From: Litsea cubeba
Lineage: Eukaryota; Streptophyta; Magnoliopsida; Laurales; Lauraceae
NCBI GenBank assembly: GCA_012931725.1
Contig: CM022946.1
Span: 112,493,819 to 112,557,818, forward strand
Direction: 5' to 3'
DNA length: 64,000 nt
Shown: positions 45,029 through 57,028 of the stretch, piece after piece
How positions within the stretch are numbered: the stretch's first letter is position 1
How the letters are laid out: each line of letters begins with the position of its first letter
Program-made: the position numbers and the translations under genes
The notes under the pieces: generated by a model
Seen by the model: only the letters and a program-made list of their open reading frames with translations
Told to the model about the DNA's origin: nothing
The model's database searches: none

Positions 45029-47397
45029 CCTCTTGACCCTGAAGACAATCTTCCAAACGAAGACCCTTCTCAAGAAGCTCTTGAAGTTGGTAGAGGCACC
45101 CGCTCTGGCCGGGACTACCACAAAAATTACAACCAATCTTCCTTTACATATGTAAATCCTTCGGGAAAAGATGTTGTAAGTGCCCTTAGTGGCAACAATG
45201 ATGAACATACGGGCCCTAAGGATGCTTTCAAGTATGACTTGATTGAACACTTCAAGCACATACCTGCACGTCTGGACATCCTAGATTTGTTGCGAATGTC
45301 TCCGCACACTCATGATAATCTCATTTCAGAATTACAAAAGCTAAATGAGGATGTCGACAAACATGCCCCGCAAGTCCTCCAAATTGAAATGGATTACCGG
45401 GTCAAAAACTCAGAAGCTTCCTCAAAGGGAGAAAAGAAGAAAACTGAGGGATCATGCATTGAATGCCTCTCGGTTAAAAAAGCAGCCAGTGCAACCATCG
45501 CCTTCACAAAGGACGACCTCCTACTTGGTGAAACCAGGCACAACCGACCCCTGTACTTCATAGGGTACATCAAGGAAATGCCTATGCACAGAGTTCAGAT
45601 CGACCCAGGTTCTACACTCAACCTCATCTCCACATCGGCTCTCGAAGAATTGGGCATCCCACCCAGTAAGCTGAGCCACACATCTGTATCTATCTTTGGA
45701 TATGATGGGAGTACTCAAAGGCCTATCGGCAAAATCAGGTTCAAGTTGCAGATCGATGATCTTATTTCTAAGGTCACTGTGTACGCAATAAAAACCCCTT
45801 CATGCTACAACATCCTTCTCGGACGCCCTTGGATCCACGAGAATGGCGTTGCCCCTTTAACTCTACATCAATGCATCAAGTTTGTTGGCGACGACGGCAT
45901 GATACATCGAGTCTTTAAGGACAAAAAACCCTTCAAAGGTAAAGAAGTCCACTTTGCAGACTCACAAATGTATGAAGGTGAAAAACAAGAAGAGAAGAAG
46001 CACACAGCATCCTTTGCCGAAAATCTCCAGAAAGATAAAGGCAACGCTACTCAACAATCGCCGGAAGAAAACAAACCATCCGGTAAATCCGAAGAGAGCA
46101 TTCAAACTCCCTTTATCATCTCCCTTAAACCTTCAAAGCCTTTGGTCATCACAACTAAAGTGAAGAAGGCAAAGCAAAAGTCTGGGGGCAAATTTGTTGT
46201 CTCTTTCGTGTCTATCATGCAAGACACGGATTCGGATTCAGAGCCAGAAGACGACACATCGTCAAGCCAAGCTGACACTCAGCAAGTTCAGCCTGCTCTT
46301 ACTCCAATGGAGAAAACTTCTGACATAGAAGATCCTACGTCAGCTTCCTTCGTTGTTCCAGCAACTTTAGTAAAGGAAAAGCCAATCTTCTTCCGTAGAT
46401 CGGATGCTTCTTCATCAAACTCCATGCTTGAACCTTTCCAAAATGAAGGTATGCCTCAACTATCCTTCTATAGTTCTGTGGCACAAGCTATTATGAAGAA
46501 AATGGGCTATGACGCTCAAAACCCAGTAGGTTTGGGAGAAGGACATGGTATTCTCACGCCATTGGGGCCTGTCTTGACCAAAAGCCAGCTGGAAGATTGG
46601 AGACTCTACGGCTATGTAGAAAAGTCTTCACACGGGTTAGGGTATGATCCCGACACTCCTCTGAGACAGTTGACACAAAGGCTTAAAAGTCGACTTACCG
46701 ACCAAGCCTCAACATCTCAAGTCCATGAAGACATCGATCTCCCTGGATATCTCTTTGATGAGTCACCTGACAAAGATCCAGGAAGCTCATCCATTTGGCA
46801 CGATTTCTCTGAAAATGAAGAGGAGTTGCCCGATGGCACAGACGTATGGTCTTCTGACCGAGAAGAACCCTCATCTCGAAAAGAAGTAGCCTACTTCGAC
46901 CCGGTCTCGACAGGCGATTGGGATCATCTCATAGCAAGCCTTGGGAAAATTACCGATCAAGAAGACCCGTGGAAAGGAACAAAACCTTGGTCTGGAAATG
47001 CCCTTGAAACCCCAGAAGGTTTCGTTGAGCTGGAAGCCTCCGAAAATATTCTGGAGGAACCACCTTCGAACCTTCCAACAGAAGATCCTGTTCAAAAGAT
47101 AGACTTGGGAACACCAGATAACCCACGTCCTGTATTCATAAGCAAGAATATAAAGGATGATGAGTTACCCGAGTATATCGCCTTTCTTCATGAGTTCGTT
47201 GATTGCTTTGCATGGTCTTACGCTGAAATGCCTGGCTTAGACCCCAAAATAGCGGTCCATAAACTCAATCTTCAAGAAGACATCAAGCTGTCAAGCAAGG
47301 CCAAAGAAGATTCCGTCCAGATGTGATGGATAAAATTGAACAAGAAGTTCAAAAACTCAAAAGCGTCGGCTTCATCCATGAGGAACAACATCCTGAA
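45029..47397 (+). pseudogene. pol: Protease, linker and RT start of element B
   Basis: A long open reading (695 codons from 45239) with the protease site VQIDPGSTLNLIS (about 45595-45635), NILLGRPW (about 45808) and a charged linker. A G-patch-like segment MGYDAQNPVGLGEGHGI lies at about 46500-46555, followed by the region before RT (FAWSYAEMPGLDPKIAVH, about 47205-47260). A 1-bp loss near 47286 shifts the frame to a TGA at 47324. The first RT residues then read on to 47397, where element E is inserted. The DPGS form of the protease site is shared with C. This is the best copy of the protease region in the window. Confidence 0.85.
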
Positions 47398-47402
47398 TGT
47401 TT
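47398..47402. repeat. Target-site duplication TGTTT, left copy (element E)
   Basis: TGTTT precedes the left LTR of the copia element and recurs at 57024-57028. RT of B reads across the join. Confidence 0.92.
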
Positions 47403-49460
47403 TGTTGGGATTGGTGTATGCCCTAAAGCCCACTAGCTGCACTCTCATCTTTTGTTACTGGATATTTAACTGGTTATTTAATGGAATGACTCTTTTATGC
47501 TTAAACATGTATATATGAATGGTTGCGTAAGGCCCATTGTTTCTAGTAAATGAATTAGGTGTGTAGTGTCTACGCACAGATAGGTCTAATTCATGGACAA
47601 CTGGAAACATCATATTTGTTCATAACTGAAAGATGGAGCTGGGCACTTCATCTTGGTAGAAGTTATAATGAGATACTCTCATATATAGGGTGACGTACCT
47701 AAGTCACGGGAGGGCTTTCCCGGATCTATCTCATTAGTGCATGTGTCATGCATTGAACAGGACCATGGTAGGTGTGATCTCTAAAATAGTACTATCACAG
47801 AAAAGAGATCAAGTCACCTCATGCTACTGAGTAACCGGTGCTCTTAATCTTGAGCATTTGTGGATGAACTGACGAAGTCAAGTTCTTGTGCTTTAATTCA
47901 CTATGGGTGAGATTCTTTTCATGGGTCAACAGCTCTGTGTTTTGGGTACTCGAACTTGATCAGTTGGGACGTGCAGATGCAATATAGAATCTATGCCATC
48001 TGATGATGGAATAATCGTCCCCTTAGAATTATCCGATTAATCATCAAAATCTAAGATCTTAGTATATGGATGTTCCATATGGATATTGAACTTGTGGGTC
48101 GCTCCCTGGATCAAGAGAATGATATTCGAATGATGATTATGTTAAGGATATGAAGTTCTAAGGTTTAGATGTAATCGGGAAGGTTGATAGTACAATTGAT
48201 AACCTGACTCGATTATGGATGTTACGTAGAGGGGCATTCAGGTCATTACACTTAGTAGGTCGAAGACAACCGTCATTTTATGACGAGCTTATTACATTAT
48301 ATATTTGTCCTTGGAGTTCAACCATAACTCTTTAGTGGAATGAGTTAAGGTTAAAAGGGTCTTTATGTTGCTATGGGTTTAGCATGGACATTTTGGTCAT
48401 TTTGGGAGCCAATGGCAAATATGTCTTTTGGTCCCTTCTCTAGTCACTTACCAAGATTGGCATGGTTTCCTAAGATGTTTAGATAACATAAGGATGAATT
48501 ATTTTAGTGGAAAAATAATTTTGAGTTTGAATTCAAATAGGCCTTTGATGGCATACATGAATTTAACTCTAGATAAATTGTATGTGGGCCATGGTGTGCA
48601 TTGATATGTGGGACGTCCTTAATAGGATTTCCATGGGTAAGGTTTCCAACTTTGAGTAGGACTCTACTTGGAAAGTTGGACTCCTCATTGGATTAGTATT
48701 CCTATGAGTTAGTTTCCTTTTTGGATTAGGAACTTAAAATTAGTAAGTGTTCTACAACTAGTATTACTAATTGTATGGAAAGTTCCTTTTAGTTTCCTTT
48801 TCTAATTGGAGTGTTTCTTAAAGGAAGTAAGTCTTTCTTGGACATCCATGAGAATTAGGAAAGATAAACTTCTAGGAAAGGTTTCCTAAGTTTCTATAAA
48901 AGGGAGAGAGCCTTCCCTTGGACGTCCTACACCATAACAAGGAGAATTACAAAGGTTGCACACGTCCAACACACTTTGTGAAACACTTTGCAAGTATCCT
49001 AAGAGTGCCCCACACGTCCAGCCCTTGGTTGCTTCTCTTCTTGATTGAAGAAGGCTTAAGGTCTGAGATTTTCCCTTGGAGAAATACTTCTTAATTCCTA
49101 GATTAAGATCCCACCATCTTAGCCAATCAGATTTGGAAGTGAGATAGAGGAGAAGATCAAAGGCAATACTAGTGCAGAAAATTCCAGCAACTTGTTTGCA
49201 AATTGCAAGTCTGAGTTCGGGCCTTTGGATCTATTTTTTCAGAGGTTTGAAGTCTACAAATCTTTGAGGTATGAGTCTTCTTCATTCTCCTTTAATTATA
49301 CACTTGTTGGTCATGATTTAATGGAGTTTCTATGCGATTCTTTATGGCTGATTTCCGCTGCATAGTGCAGAAATCAGATTTTGAAAAATCTGTCATGCTT
49401 TGCATCAGCCATAGTAGTCTCTTTATGAGAAGTTTCAGATCTGAATCACGGTTTCCTTCA
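47403..49460 (+). repeat. 5' LTR of element E
   Basis: 2058 bp, TGTTGGGATT to TTTCCTTCA. TATA box TATAAAAGG at 48895-48903. The six differences from the 3' LTR that I found are near 47606, 47957, 48359, 49046, 49448 and 49450. Confidence 0.95.
48895..48903 (+). promoter_or_regulatory. TATA box of the E 5' LTR
   Basis: TATAAAAGG, followed by a GAGAGAGCC leader start; the same box is at 56458-56466 in the 3' LTR. Confidence 0.7.
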
Positions 49461-49461
49461 G

Positions 49462-49474
49462 TGGTATCAGAGCC
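49462..49474 (+). other. Primer-binding site of element E (initiator tRNA-Met type)
   Basis: TGGTATCAGAGCC, one base after the LTR end. This is the standard copia site complementary to the 3' end of initiator methionine tRNA. Confidence 0.92.
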
Positions 49475-51138
49475 ACTCCATGTGAAATCATGATCCCATG
49501 TTGTGTGTAATTAATTCTAGATTGATTTTGGGTATGGTGGCACCCTATTAAAGTTATGTTGTGATGCATGTTGTGTGCAAGTTTCATTAACATTGCTGGA
49601 ATTTATTTTCCAGATTTGTTTAATGATGCACATAGTGAGTTTGCATGAACTAACCTCTTTGTTTGCAGCCATGTATTGCATCCTTGATGGTTCGCATGAT
49701 TGTTATGTGGATTTGGATGTTTTTTTGTTAGTTGGAAAGTGTACGATTGCGCGGTTAGCAATCATAGGAAGTTGTAAAGTTTCCTTAATTTTATTCCAAC
49801 TAGTCTTGATGTAAGCTTTCTTGAAAAGCATAGGAATCTCCAATGTAATTTTGGTTTTGCTTTTCATGGGTTTGCTTGTATAAATCAATTTATGGAAACG
49901 ACCAAGAAAAGGAAAGTTTCAAGACAAGAAGGTTGCAAGAAATTGGAGTCCTTGGAGATCAAGGAGTCAAGACTTCTAGATGCATGAGGAGTCCTAATTC
50001 GATTAGGATTTGAAATCCTAAGAGCAAGGAGCCATCAAGGATTGCATAATTTTATTTGCTTTTATATATGGAATGCATGGATGAATGCTTTATATAATTG
50101 CTATAATTGTCACCTAGAAACATGGCCACCATTAGGCTCTAAAATTGGCATCTTTATTGTATTAGATTGTTTTTAGTTTGGCAAATTGTTTTAAACGGAA
50201 CTTAGACCAGCACCTTCTATTTGTCTAAGGTTTAAAATTGGATAGGGTTTAGTTTATCTTGGTACCCTTGGTTTCCAAAGGAGGCTAAACTAAAATCTAA
50301 TTAGATGCTACCTATGGGTTTTCATAACCCAAGATAGGTTTTTGATTCTTTGAAGGGATTTTTCTCAAATGTTTTAATGCAAAGGTTATTTACTTTCAAG
50401 ATGACTTGAGTCATTGAGTCATGAATTTAATTAACCAAGTTTGCTAGATTTAAAAAGAGCTTTTGAGAAAACGAAGTAAAGATCAAAGGAAAGTTTATAA
50501 ACCCTAGTGATAAATTATCAAGTGGGAGAGGGGTTTAGGAAAAACCCCACGACCTTCCATTCTCGGTTCATATTAATCTCATTAGAAGTGTTAGTGGGAG
50601 CGGCCATCCCTTCGGTGGAGTTCTTTACTAAAGATCACTTCGATGGGTTAGTGGGTGAATTAAAGTGAATGTTCGTAATGAGGTGTTAGTAGGAGCGGCC
50701 ATCCCTTCGGTGGAGTTCTTTACTAAAGATCACTTCTATAGAATGTCGATGAAGTGTTGGTGGGAGCGGCCATCCCTTCGGTGGAGTTCTTTACCAAAGC
50801 TCACTTCTAGATTAGGACATTCTGGGAATTTTCATAAGAGATGGTAACACACTTGACATAAGGCGGTAATAACCTCTCCTACCAGTTAAAGTTATTTGTC
50901 TTATGAGGTCAAACCAATCAGTGATTGGACTACCACTGGATGCGTATCCAGATAGTGATAATCCAAATAAGTTTGCCTTAATTCAACGTGACTGTAGGCT
51001 CGGCCATCCCTTCGGTGGAGGGTCTATGAGGAGGTTGAAACACTGATACATTATGATTGGGGTTGAATAATGTAAAAAGTTTAGTGCTTTGTTTTTCCTT
51101 TTGTAACAAGCACCATATGCATATTACATATATACTGC
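49475..51138 (+). repeat. Leader of element E with four hairpin-forming GGCCATCCCTTCGGTGGAG repeats
   Basis: No gene is seen in 1.66 kb. Units containing AGCGGCCATCCCTTCGGTGG occur at about 50598, 50694, 50766 and (shorter) 51000. The first three continue with GAGTTCTTTACTAAAGATCACTTC. Each unit can fold CCATC against GGTGG (one G-U pair). The remainder is AT-rich unique DNA. Tandem leader hairpins could be packaging signals, which is an inference. Confidence 0.65.
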
Positions 51139-52095
51139 ATGTCTAATTATAAACCGTTTTATATCCAGAGAGAGATGGGTAAAGACTCTTTTAGTCCGTT
51201 GATGTGCATTCTTCGTGAGAATAAACTGACTGGCCCTAACTACGTAGATTGGAAGAGAAATCTTGACATAGTACTCACTGCTGAGGAGTACAAGTATGTC
51301 TTGCTGGAAAACTGTCCCGATATTGATGCTAATTCTACTGATGACCAGCGGGAGGCTGAAAGGAAATGGAAGAAAGCGAATAGCATGGCTAAATGCTACA
51401 TGCTCGCTTCCATGTCCAACGTGTTGCAAACGCAGCACGAGCATATGGACACAGCCTATGAAATCATGATGTCCTTGTCTGAGATGTTCGCAGACAAGAG
51501 CAGGCCAGCTAGGCAAGCTGCTATGAGGACCATCATGAATGCTAGGATGGCTGAGGGAACACCTGTCAGAGAGCATATGCTCAAGCTGATGGATTGTTTC
51601 AATGAAGCTGAGATTCTAGGGGCTGAGATTGATGCAGGAAGTCAAACTGACATGATTCTTGAAACTCTGCCGGACTCTTTCAATCAGTTCAAGCTCAATT
51701 TCAATATGAGCAAGATGGACATGACTCTACCTGAGTTAATGAAAGAACTCCAGGCGGCAGAGGCCATCATGAAGCCCAAAGCCCAAGCTCATTTTTTCCA
51801 GTCTTCCTCTAAACTGAACCCGAAAGGGAAGAAGTTCAAGAAGAAGCAGAATAAGGGAAAAGGGCAGAAAAAGGACAATGCTGGTAATAATAAGGACAAG
51901 GGTACAGATGGAAAGCCCAAAGGGAAATGCTTCAAGTGTGGCCTCAAAGGTTATTGGAAGAAAGATTGTCCCAAGTTCCTGACCTCAGTTAAGAAAGGTA
52001 CATCTTTTTCATACTACATTGAAACTTGTCTAGTGGTTGATTCTACTAACTCATGGATAGTAGACTCAGGAGCCACTAATCATATCTGCAATTGA
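51139..52095 (+). pseudogene. gag: Gag and protease start of element E
   Basis: 319 codons. Start ATG at 51139 or the inner ATG at 51175 (MGKDSFSPLMCILRENKLTG). The gag fold matches Ty1/copia gag (LTGPNYVDWKRNLDIVL; EILGAEIDAGSQTDMILETL). A nucleocapsid knuckle CFKCGLKGYWKKDC lies at about 51928-51970. It has Tyr where the CCHC histidine should be. The protease site WIVDSGATNHIC follows and is cut by an in-frame TGA at 52093-52095. The frame continues directly after the stop. Confidence 0.87.
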
Positions 52096-54951
52096 TTGCA
52101 GGGGTTTCAGATAATGCAAAGAATTGAGAAAGGAGAGTTTGCCTTTAGAGTCGGAACTGGAGCTAAAGTTTGGGCAGTTGCAGTAGGAGTAGTTACCTTA
52201 CATTTTCCATGTAATAGGATATTAGTTTTAAATAATGTTTTCTATGTTCCGGACATGAGGAAGAATTTAATTTCAGTTTCCAAATTAATTGAATTTAATT
52301 ATTCAGTTTCTTTCCATTCTGGTATTGATATCAGTAGAGATGGAAATATTATATGTTCCGGTAGAATACATGACAACTTATTTTATATATATCCTATTGC
52401 TCCCACACTGCATAATGTACAACAAGAAAGTTCAACTTCCCTTAAGAGAAAGGTATCTTCAATCAATGACACATATCTTTGGCACTTACGTTTGGGTCAC
52501 ATTAACCCAAAACGGATTCAGAGGTTGGTAGAAGATGGGCCCTTGAGCTCATTAGATTTCGAACCTTTTCCTCAGTGCGAATCTTGTCTCAAGGGAAAGA
52601 TGACCAAACGGTCATTCTCTGGAAAGGGACTAAGGTCAAAGGAGTTGTTAGAATTGATTCACACTGATGTGTGTGTGGTCCTATGAACAAACCGGCTCGA
52701 GGAGGGTATGAGTATTACATCACCTTCACCGATGATTACTCTAGATATGGGTATGTATATCTAATGCGACGCAAGTCTGAGGCGTTTGATAAGTTCAAAC
52801 AATTCAAGGCTGAGGCGGAGCTACAATTAGGAAAACATATCAAAGCCCTTCAATCTGATCGAGGTGGCGAGTACCTCCTGGGTGAGTTCAAGGAGTACCT
52901 CACACAACATGGGATTGTGTCTCAGTTGTCTGCACCGGGTACACCCCAGCAAAATGGTGTAGCAGAGAGAAGAAACCGTACCCTTCTTGATATGGTAAGG
53001 TCCATGATGAGTCATGCAACCCTACCTATATCTTTTTGGGGATATGCCTTAGAAGCAGCATCATACATTTTAAATCTGGTACCTTCTAAATCAGTACCTA
53101 GGACACCCCAAGAAATGTGGACAAGTCGAAAACCTAGTTTGAGACATATTCACATTTGGGGTTGTCCAGCTTATGTACTGAATGATAAAGCTACCAAGCT
53201 GGAACCCAGATCGGAAATGTGCTACTTCATTGGATATCCTAAGGGAACGAGAGGTGGCATCTTTTATCATCCAAAGGTGCAAAAAGTGCTCATCAGCGCT
53301 CATGCTAGGTACTTGGAGGATGATTGAATGATGCACCAAGAGCTTAGTTGTAAAGAAACCCTTGAGGAGATTCTTCCGGGATCTCCTATAATATCTGTAC
53401 CAGATCCTGAGACAGTAGATGAACAAGATATTCCTTTAAACACTCCGGAGCCTCGTCGTAGTGGGAGAATTTCTAGACAGCCAGAAAGATATCTAGGAGT
53501 GTCTTTTAAGACAGACTCTGAAGATCTGGTTGAGGATCCTACTAGTTATGATGAAGCAGTAACGGATATAGATGCTAACATGTGGCAGCAAGCGATGAAA
53601 TTTGAAATGGATTCTTTGTATTCCAATCAAGTCTGGGAACTTGTAGATGCACCTGAAGGGATCAAACCCATAGGGTGCAAGTGGATCTGCAAGAGAAAGA
53701 GAGGAGTGGATGGGAAGGTGGAAACCTTCAAAGCAAGACTGGTGGCGAAAGGATATACTCAGAAAGAGGGTATCGATTATGAGGAAACCTTTTCACCAGT
53801 GGCTATGCTTAAGTCCATAAGGATTCTCTTGGCCATCGCATGTCATTATGACTACGAGATATGGCAGATGGATGTCAAGACAACTTTTCTTAATGGAAGT
53901 CTTGACGAATGCATCTATATGATGCAACCAGAGGGCTTCATTGCTAGTGGCCAAGATAACATGGTTTGTAAACTTAAGAAGTCCATCTATGGACTTAAGC
54001 AAGCATCTAGAGCATGGAACATCAAGTTTAATCAGGCAGTCAAATCCTTTGGCTTTGATCAAAACATTGATGAACCATGTGTGTATAAGAAAGGAAATGG
54101 GAAAGCAGTTGCATTTTTGGTTCTATATGTAGATGACATATTACTCATAGGAAATGATGTAGGTTTATTGTCATCCACAAAGGTTTGGTTATCCTCTCAA
54201 TTTCAGATGAAGGATTTGGGTGAGGCCAGCTATATCTTAGGGATCAAGCTTTTGCGTGATCGCAAGAATAAGATGTTAGCCCTATCCCAATCTTCTTATA
54301 TTGAGAAGATATTGGTCAAGTTTAACATGCATGACTCCAAGAAGGGCCTCCTACCTTCTAGACATGGAGTACCACTGTCTCGAGATCAATGTCCAAAGAC
54401 ATCTGAAGAGATAGAGACCATGAGGAGAGTTCCATATGCATCCGCTGTTGGAAGCCTCATGTATGCTATGTTATAGACCAGATATTTGCTTTACCGTTGG
54501 CATGGTTAGCAGATATCAGTCAAACCCTGGACCTATGCATTGGACAGCTGTTAAACATATATTCAAGTATCTTCGGAGAACGAAAGATTATATGCTAACC
54601 TTTCAATCAGAGTATGTGGCGACATCGGAAGCTGCGAAGGAAGCAGTATAGCTCAGAAAATTCCTATTGGAATTAGGAGTTGTTCCTGCAGTGCAAAAAC
54701 CGATTGTCATGTACTGCGATAACACTGGTGCTGTAGCACAGTGCAAAGAGCCTAGAAATCACAAGAAAGGCAAGCACATTCGGATAAAGTACCACTTGAT
54801 CCGGGAATTCATTCAGGATGGAGAGATAGTGGTGGAGCATATTGCTTCAGCAAATAACTTAGCTGACCCATTCACTAAGACTCTTACTGAGAAAGTCTTC
54901 ACTTCTCATGTTGAGTCTATGGGTGTTAGGTTAGGAAGTAGTGATCTTTAG
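52096..54951 (+). pseudogene. pol: Pol of element E: protease end, integrase, RT, RNase H remnant
   Basis: In order: the rest of protease; the integrase finger and core (HLRLGHINPKRI to CESCLKGKM, about 52480-52600; HTDVC, SDRGGEY about 52860, NGVAERRNRTL about 52950); RT (about 53580-54420, with YVDDILLIGND about 54125); and an RNase H remnant (MYCDNTGAVAQCK about 54710). Damage: a 2-bp gain in a GT run near 52670, TGA at 53325-53327, a 5-bp loss near 54474, loss of about 60 residues of RNase H near 54605, and TAG near 54650. It cannot support its own transposition. Confidence 0.88.
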
Positions 54952-54952
54952 T

Positions 54953-54965
54953 GCAAGTGGGAGTT
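54953..54965 (+). other. Polypurine tract of element E
   Basis: GCAAGTGGGAGTT directly before the 3' LTR. Purine-rich, as usual for copia elements. Confidence 0.65.
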
Positions 54966-57023
54966 TGTTGGGATTGGTGTATGCCCTAAAGCCCACTAGC
55001 TGCACTCTCATCTTTTGTTACTGGATATTTAACTGGTTATTTAATGGAATGACTCTTTTATGCTTAAACATGTATATATGAATGGTTGCGTAAGGCCCAT
55101 TGTTTCTAGTAAATGAATTAGGTGTGTAGTGTCTACGCACAGATAGGTCTAATTCATGGACAACTAGAAACATCATATTTGTTCATAACTGAAAGATGGA
55201 GCTGGGCACTTCATCTTGGTAGAAGTTATAATGAGATACTCTCATATATAGGGTGACGTACCTAAGTCACGGGAGGGCTTTCCCGGATCTATCTCATTAG
55301 TGCATGTGTCATGCATTGAACAGGACCATGGTAGGTGTGATCTCTAAAATAGTACTATCACAGAAAAGAGATCAAGTCACCTCATGCTACTGAGTAACCG
55401 GTGCTCTTAATCTTGAGCATTTGTGGATGAACTGACGAAGTCAAGTTCTTGTGCTTTAATTCACTATGGGTGAGATTCTTTTCATGGGTCAACAGCTCTG
55501 TGTTTTGGGTACTCGGACTTGATCAGTTGGGACGTGCAGATGCAATATAGAATCTATGCCATCTGATGATGGAATAATCGTCCCCTTAGAATTATCCGAT
55601 TAATCATCAAAATCTAAGATCTTAGTATATGGATGTTCCATATGGATATTGAACTTGTGGGTCGCTCCCTGGATCAAGAGAATGATATTCGAATGATGAT
55701 TATGTTAAGGATATGAAGTTCTAAGGTTTAGATGTAATCGGGAAGGTTGATAGTACAATTGATAACCTGACTCGATTATGGATGTTACGTAGAGGGGCAT
55801 TCAGGTCATTACACTTAGTAGGTCGAAGACAACCGTCATTTTATGACGAGCTTATTACATTATATATTTGTCCTTGGAGTTCAACCATAACTCTTTAGTG
55901 GAATGAGTTAAGGTTAAAATGGTCTTTATGTTGCTATGGGTTTAGCATGGACATTTTGGTCATTTTGGGAGCCAATGGCAAATATGTCTTTTGGTCCCTT
56001 CTCTAGTCACTTACCAAGATTGGCATGGTTTCCTAAGATGTTTAGATAACATAAGGATGAATTATTTTAGTGGAAAAATAATTTTGAGTTTGAATTCAAA
56101 TAGGCCTTTGATGGCATACATGAATTTAACTCTAGATAAATTGTATGTGGGCCATGGTGTGCATTGATATGTGGGACGTCCTTAATAGGATTTCCATGGG
56201 TAAGGTTTCCAACTTTGAGTAGGACTCTACTTGGAAAGTTGGACTCCTCATTGGATTAGTATTCCTATGAGTTAGTTTCCTTTTTGGATTAGGAACTTAA
56301 AATTAGTAAGTGTTCTACAACTAGTATTACTAATTGTATGGAAAGTTCCTTTTAGTTTCCTTTTCTAATTGGAGTGTTTCTTAAAGGAAGTAAGTCTTTC
56401 TTGGACATCCATGAGAATTAGGAAAGATAAACTTCTAGGAAAGGTTTCCTAAGTTTCTATAAAAGGGAGAGAGCCTTCCCTTGGACGTCCTACACCATAA
56501 CAAGGAGAATTACAAAGGTTGCACACGTCCAACACACTTTGTGAAACACTTTGCAAGTATCCTAAGAGTGCCCCACACGTCCAGCCCTTGGTTGCTTCTC
56601 TTCTTGATTCAAGAAGGCTTAAGGTCTGAGATTTTCCCTTGGAGAAATACTTCTTAATTCCTAGATTAAGATCCCACCATCTTAGCCAATCAGATTTGGA
56701 AGTGAGATAGAGGAGAAGATCAAAGGCAATACTAGTGCAGAAAATTCCAGCAACTTGTTTGCAAATTGCAAGTCTGAGTTCGGGCCTTTGGATCTATTTT
56801 TTCAGAGGTTTGAAGTCTACAAATCTTTGAGGTATGAGTCTTCTTCATTCTCCTTTAATTATACACTTGTTGGTCATGATTTAATGGAGTTTCTATGCGA
56901 TTCTTTATGGCTGATTTCCGCTGCATAGTGCAGAAATCAGATTTTGAAAAATCTGTCATGCTTTGCATCAGCCATAGTAGTCTCTTTATGAGAAGTTTCA
57001 GATCTGAATCGCAGTTTCCTTCA
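54966..57023 (+). repeat. 3' LTR of element E
   Basis: 2058 bp, the same length as the 5' LTR and matching it apart from six sites. Followed by the TSD copy TGTTT (57024-57028). Confidence 0.95.
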
Positions 57024-57028
57024 TGTTT
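57024..57028. repeat. Target-site duplication TGTTT, right copy (element E)
   Basis: Second TGTTT. RT of element B resumes at 57029 with GGCGAACATTGTCCCCGTG, matching C near 14275 on the minus strand. Confidence 0.9.

Larger units (their letters stand above)
47403..57023 (+). mobile_element. Element E, complete Ty1/copia retrotransposon (Angela-like), defective coding region
   Basis: 9,621 bp, plus strand, TGTT..TTCA LTRs of 2058 bp each, TSD TGTTT, PBS TGGTATCAGAGCC, a long leader, gag-protease-integrase-RT-RNase H order (copia type) and a purine-rich tract before the 3' LTR. The LTR start (TGTTGGGATTGGTGTATGCCC) resembles Angela/BARE elements, so that lineage is likely but not proved. The two LTRs differ at six sites by eye. 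Insertion is therefore recent. Confidence 0.93.

Noticed and set aside
49575..49814. 79-codon frame in the copia leader
   Set aside because: Lies before gag, AT-rich, with no domain; chance frame.
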